This document shows, in pieces, positions 63,028 to 64,000 of a stretch of 64,000 nt of DNA. The position numbers were made by a program, and so were the translations under genes. How positions within the stretch are numbered: position 1 is the stretch's first letter; each line of letters opens with the position of its first letter. The DNA is from Bacillota bacterium (lineage in GTDB: Bacteria > Planctomycetota > UBA8108 > UBA1146): positions 27,953 to 91,952 of the forward strand of contig QNYK01000108.1 in NCBI GenBank assembly GCA_003973385.1, written 5' to 3'. Below the pieces are notes generated by a model. It was not told the origin of the DNA. It saw only the letters and a list, made by a program, of their open reading frames with translations, and did no database searches.

Positions 63028-63975
63028 ATGACAGTTCCATTATTTACAGGGCTGGATCTCGGTGGAACCGAGGTGAAGGTCGGACTCTGCAGCGCCACGG
63101 GGGAAGTCGTCTGGTCAGATCGACGACCCAGCGGCGCCCATCTGGGTCAGCAAGCGATCCTCCAGGCGCTGGCGGAGGCGGTCGATGCAGCACTCCTCGA
63201 GGCGAAGAGCAGAGGCGGGTCCGTGGCGGCCATCGGACTCGGGACACCGGGGGTGGTCGATCCGAGCAGCGGGATCATCCTCTATCCGGTCGCAAACCTG
63301 GGGGGATGGCACGGCACCGATATCGTCGGGTTCTTTCGGGATCGATACCAGGTGCCCGCGGTCGTCGAGAATGATGCGAACTCGGCTGCCTGGGGCGAAT
63401 ACGCGACAGGTGCGGGCAAGGGTGCTCGCGTATTACTGGCCGCCACCGTCGGCACCGGGATCGGTGGTGGGGCTGTCATCGACGGCGAGTTGCTGAGGGG
63501 GACTTCCGGAGGAGCGATGGAACTGGGACACATCTTGCTGGAGCGATCGGGGTTGCCCTGCAATTGCGGTCTCGTCGGCTGCGTGGAGGCTTATGCAGGT
63601 GGCTGGGGGATGGCCGCAGAGTGGGCTCGCAGAAGATCCATCGAAGACCCACCGACGGTGTCCGAGTTGATCGGGGCAGGTCTGGATGGAGATGAACTGG
63701 CGAACGAGGTGCTGGATGATGGCGCCCGCGCGCTGGGATCCGGCATGATGAGTGCGCTGCACCTGCTCAATCCGGATGTGGTCGTCATCGGCGGGGGCAT
63801 CATCGATGCACGCCCGCGACATCTGGAACTGATCGAGCAGACCCTTCGCTCGAAAGTGTTACCGAAGGCTGTGGCCAGCCTGAAGGTGGTAAAAGCTCAG
63901 CACGGCAATCGCGCCGGCCTGATCGGAGCTGCGATGTGCGCACAAAAGGCAGTCCGGGAAGGGAACCGCGGATGA
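63028..63975 (+). CDS. ROK-family sugar kinase (glucokinase-like)
   Basis: 315 residues. The N-terminal phosphate loop TGLDLGGTEVKVGL, the ENDANSAAWGE catalytic Asp motif, VGTGIGGGAVIDGE and the zinc motif CNCGLVGCVEAYAGG are all canonical for ROK kinases, so it is probably a glucokinase or a related hexose/N-acetylhexosamine kinase. ATG 63028 follows GGAGG. Its stop overlaps the next start (ATGA). Confidence 0.92.
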   Translation: MTVPLFTGLDLGGTEVKVGLCSATGEVVWSDRRPSGAHLGQQAILQALAEAVDAALLEAKSRGGSVAAIGLGTPGVVDPSSGIILYPVANLGGWHGTDIVGFFRDRYQVPAVVENDANSAAWGEYATGAGKGARVLLAATVGTGIGGGAVIDGELLRGTSGGAMELGHILLERSGLPCNCGLVGCVEAYAGGWGMAAEWARRRSIEDPPTVSELIGAGLDGDELANEVLDDGARALGSGMMSALHLLNPDVVVIGGGIIDARPRHLELIEQTLRSKVLPKAVASLKVVKAQHGNRAGLIGAAMCAQKAVREGNRG

Positions 63976-64000
63976 GCAACCCGGAGGATTCACTCGGTCG
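63972..64000 (+). CDS. Start of a following gene, cut by window edge
   Basis: ATG at 63972 overlaps the ROK kinase TGA (ATGA), as at many joints in this window, and the frame stays open (MSNPEDSLG) to the end. Only nine codons are visible, so no product can be assigned. Confidence 0.4.

Overview
The window is 64 kb of moderately GC-rich bacterial chromosome, almost certainly from a member of the Planctomycetota. This is inferred from gene families. Four secreted proteins end in the paired dockerin-like calcium repeats typical of that phylum. There is a PVC-type membrane-bound c-type cytochrome beside a DUF1080 protein, a Planctomycetes-style secreted sialidase, a DUF6941 protein, MuiA/DUF4139 proteins and an archaeal/eukaryotic-type prolyl-tRNA synthetase. 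No species can be named. No rRNA, tRNA, CRISPR array, insertion sequence, integrase or prophage gene was found, so this reads as ordinary chromosome with lineage-specific genes.

Layout. 0-3.5 kb: a truncated molybdenum-cofactor gene (mogA), then two paralogous secreted von Willebrand A proteins flanking a PfkB sugar kinase. 3.5-9 kb, minus strand: proS, an M61 peptidase, a PilZ protein and an M48 membrane peptidase. 9.1-12.6 kb: an M20 amidohydrolase, a small HypA-like protein and a UbiD decarboxylase. 12.7-20 kb: an FG-GAP/dockerin secreted protein, an acetyltransferase, an arylsulfotransferase-like protein divergent from a barrel-like protein, a YedE transporter and a sialidase. 20-28.4 kb: housekeeping and unknown genes, including fhs, a divergent RNase HII-like protein, a TrmH methylase, SprT and YceH. 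28.4-32.3 kb: two overlapping MuiA-like genes and a small helical-repeat gene. 33-36.5 kb: an SRPBCC gene, two tandem D12 adenine DNA methyltransferases and a DUF423 gene, tightly coupled. 36.7-42.6 kb: two giant secreted zinc-metallopeptidase paralogues with dockerin-like tails.

42.6-44.8 kb: thioesterase, HIT protein and HI0933 flavoprotein in one operon. 45-49.9 kb: a metal ABC transporter operon converging on a DtxR-family regulator; both permeases carry extra DtxR-like domains. 50-53.3 kb: a beta-helix dockerin protein and a folM-like/folB/folK operon with ATGA-type overlaps. 53.4-58.5 kb: a ferredoxin-NADP reductase, a 1052-residue FHA-transmembrane-M64 peptidase fusion and a MinD-like ATPase. 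58.6-62.9 kb, minus strand: Mpo1-like protein, PVC cytochrome, DUF1080 protein and rpmH (bL34, 45 residues). The right edge holds a ROK sugar kinase and the first codons of another gene.

Four-base start/stop overlaps are common, so many neighbours are probably translationally coupled. The points most worth following are the FHA-M64 fusion, the DtxR-permease fusions with a DtxR-box-like dyad upstream, the tandem methyltransferase cassette without a visible restriction enzyme, the zinc-finger-less HypA-like protein, the divergent RNase HII-like protein and the PTR1-type reductase in the folate operon. All assignments are from reading the sequence; no database search was run.
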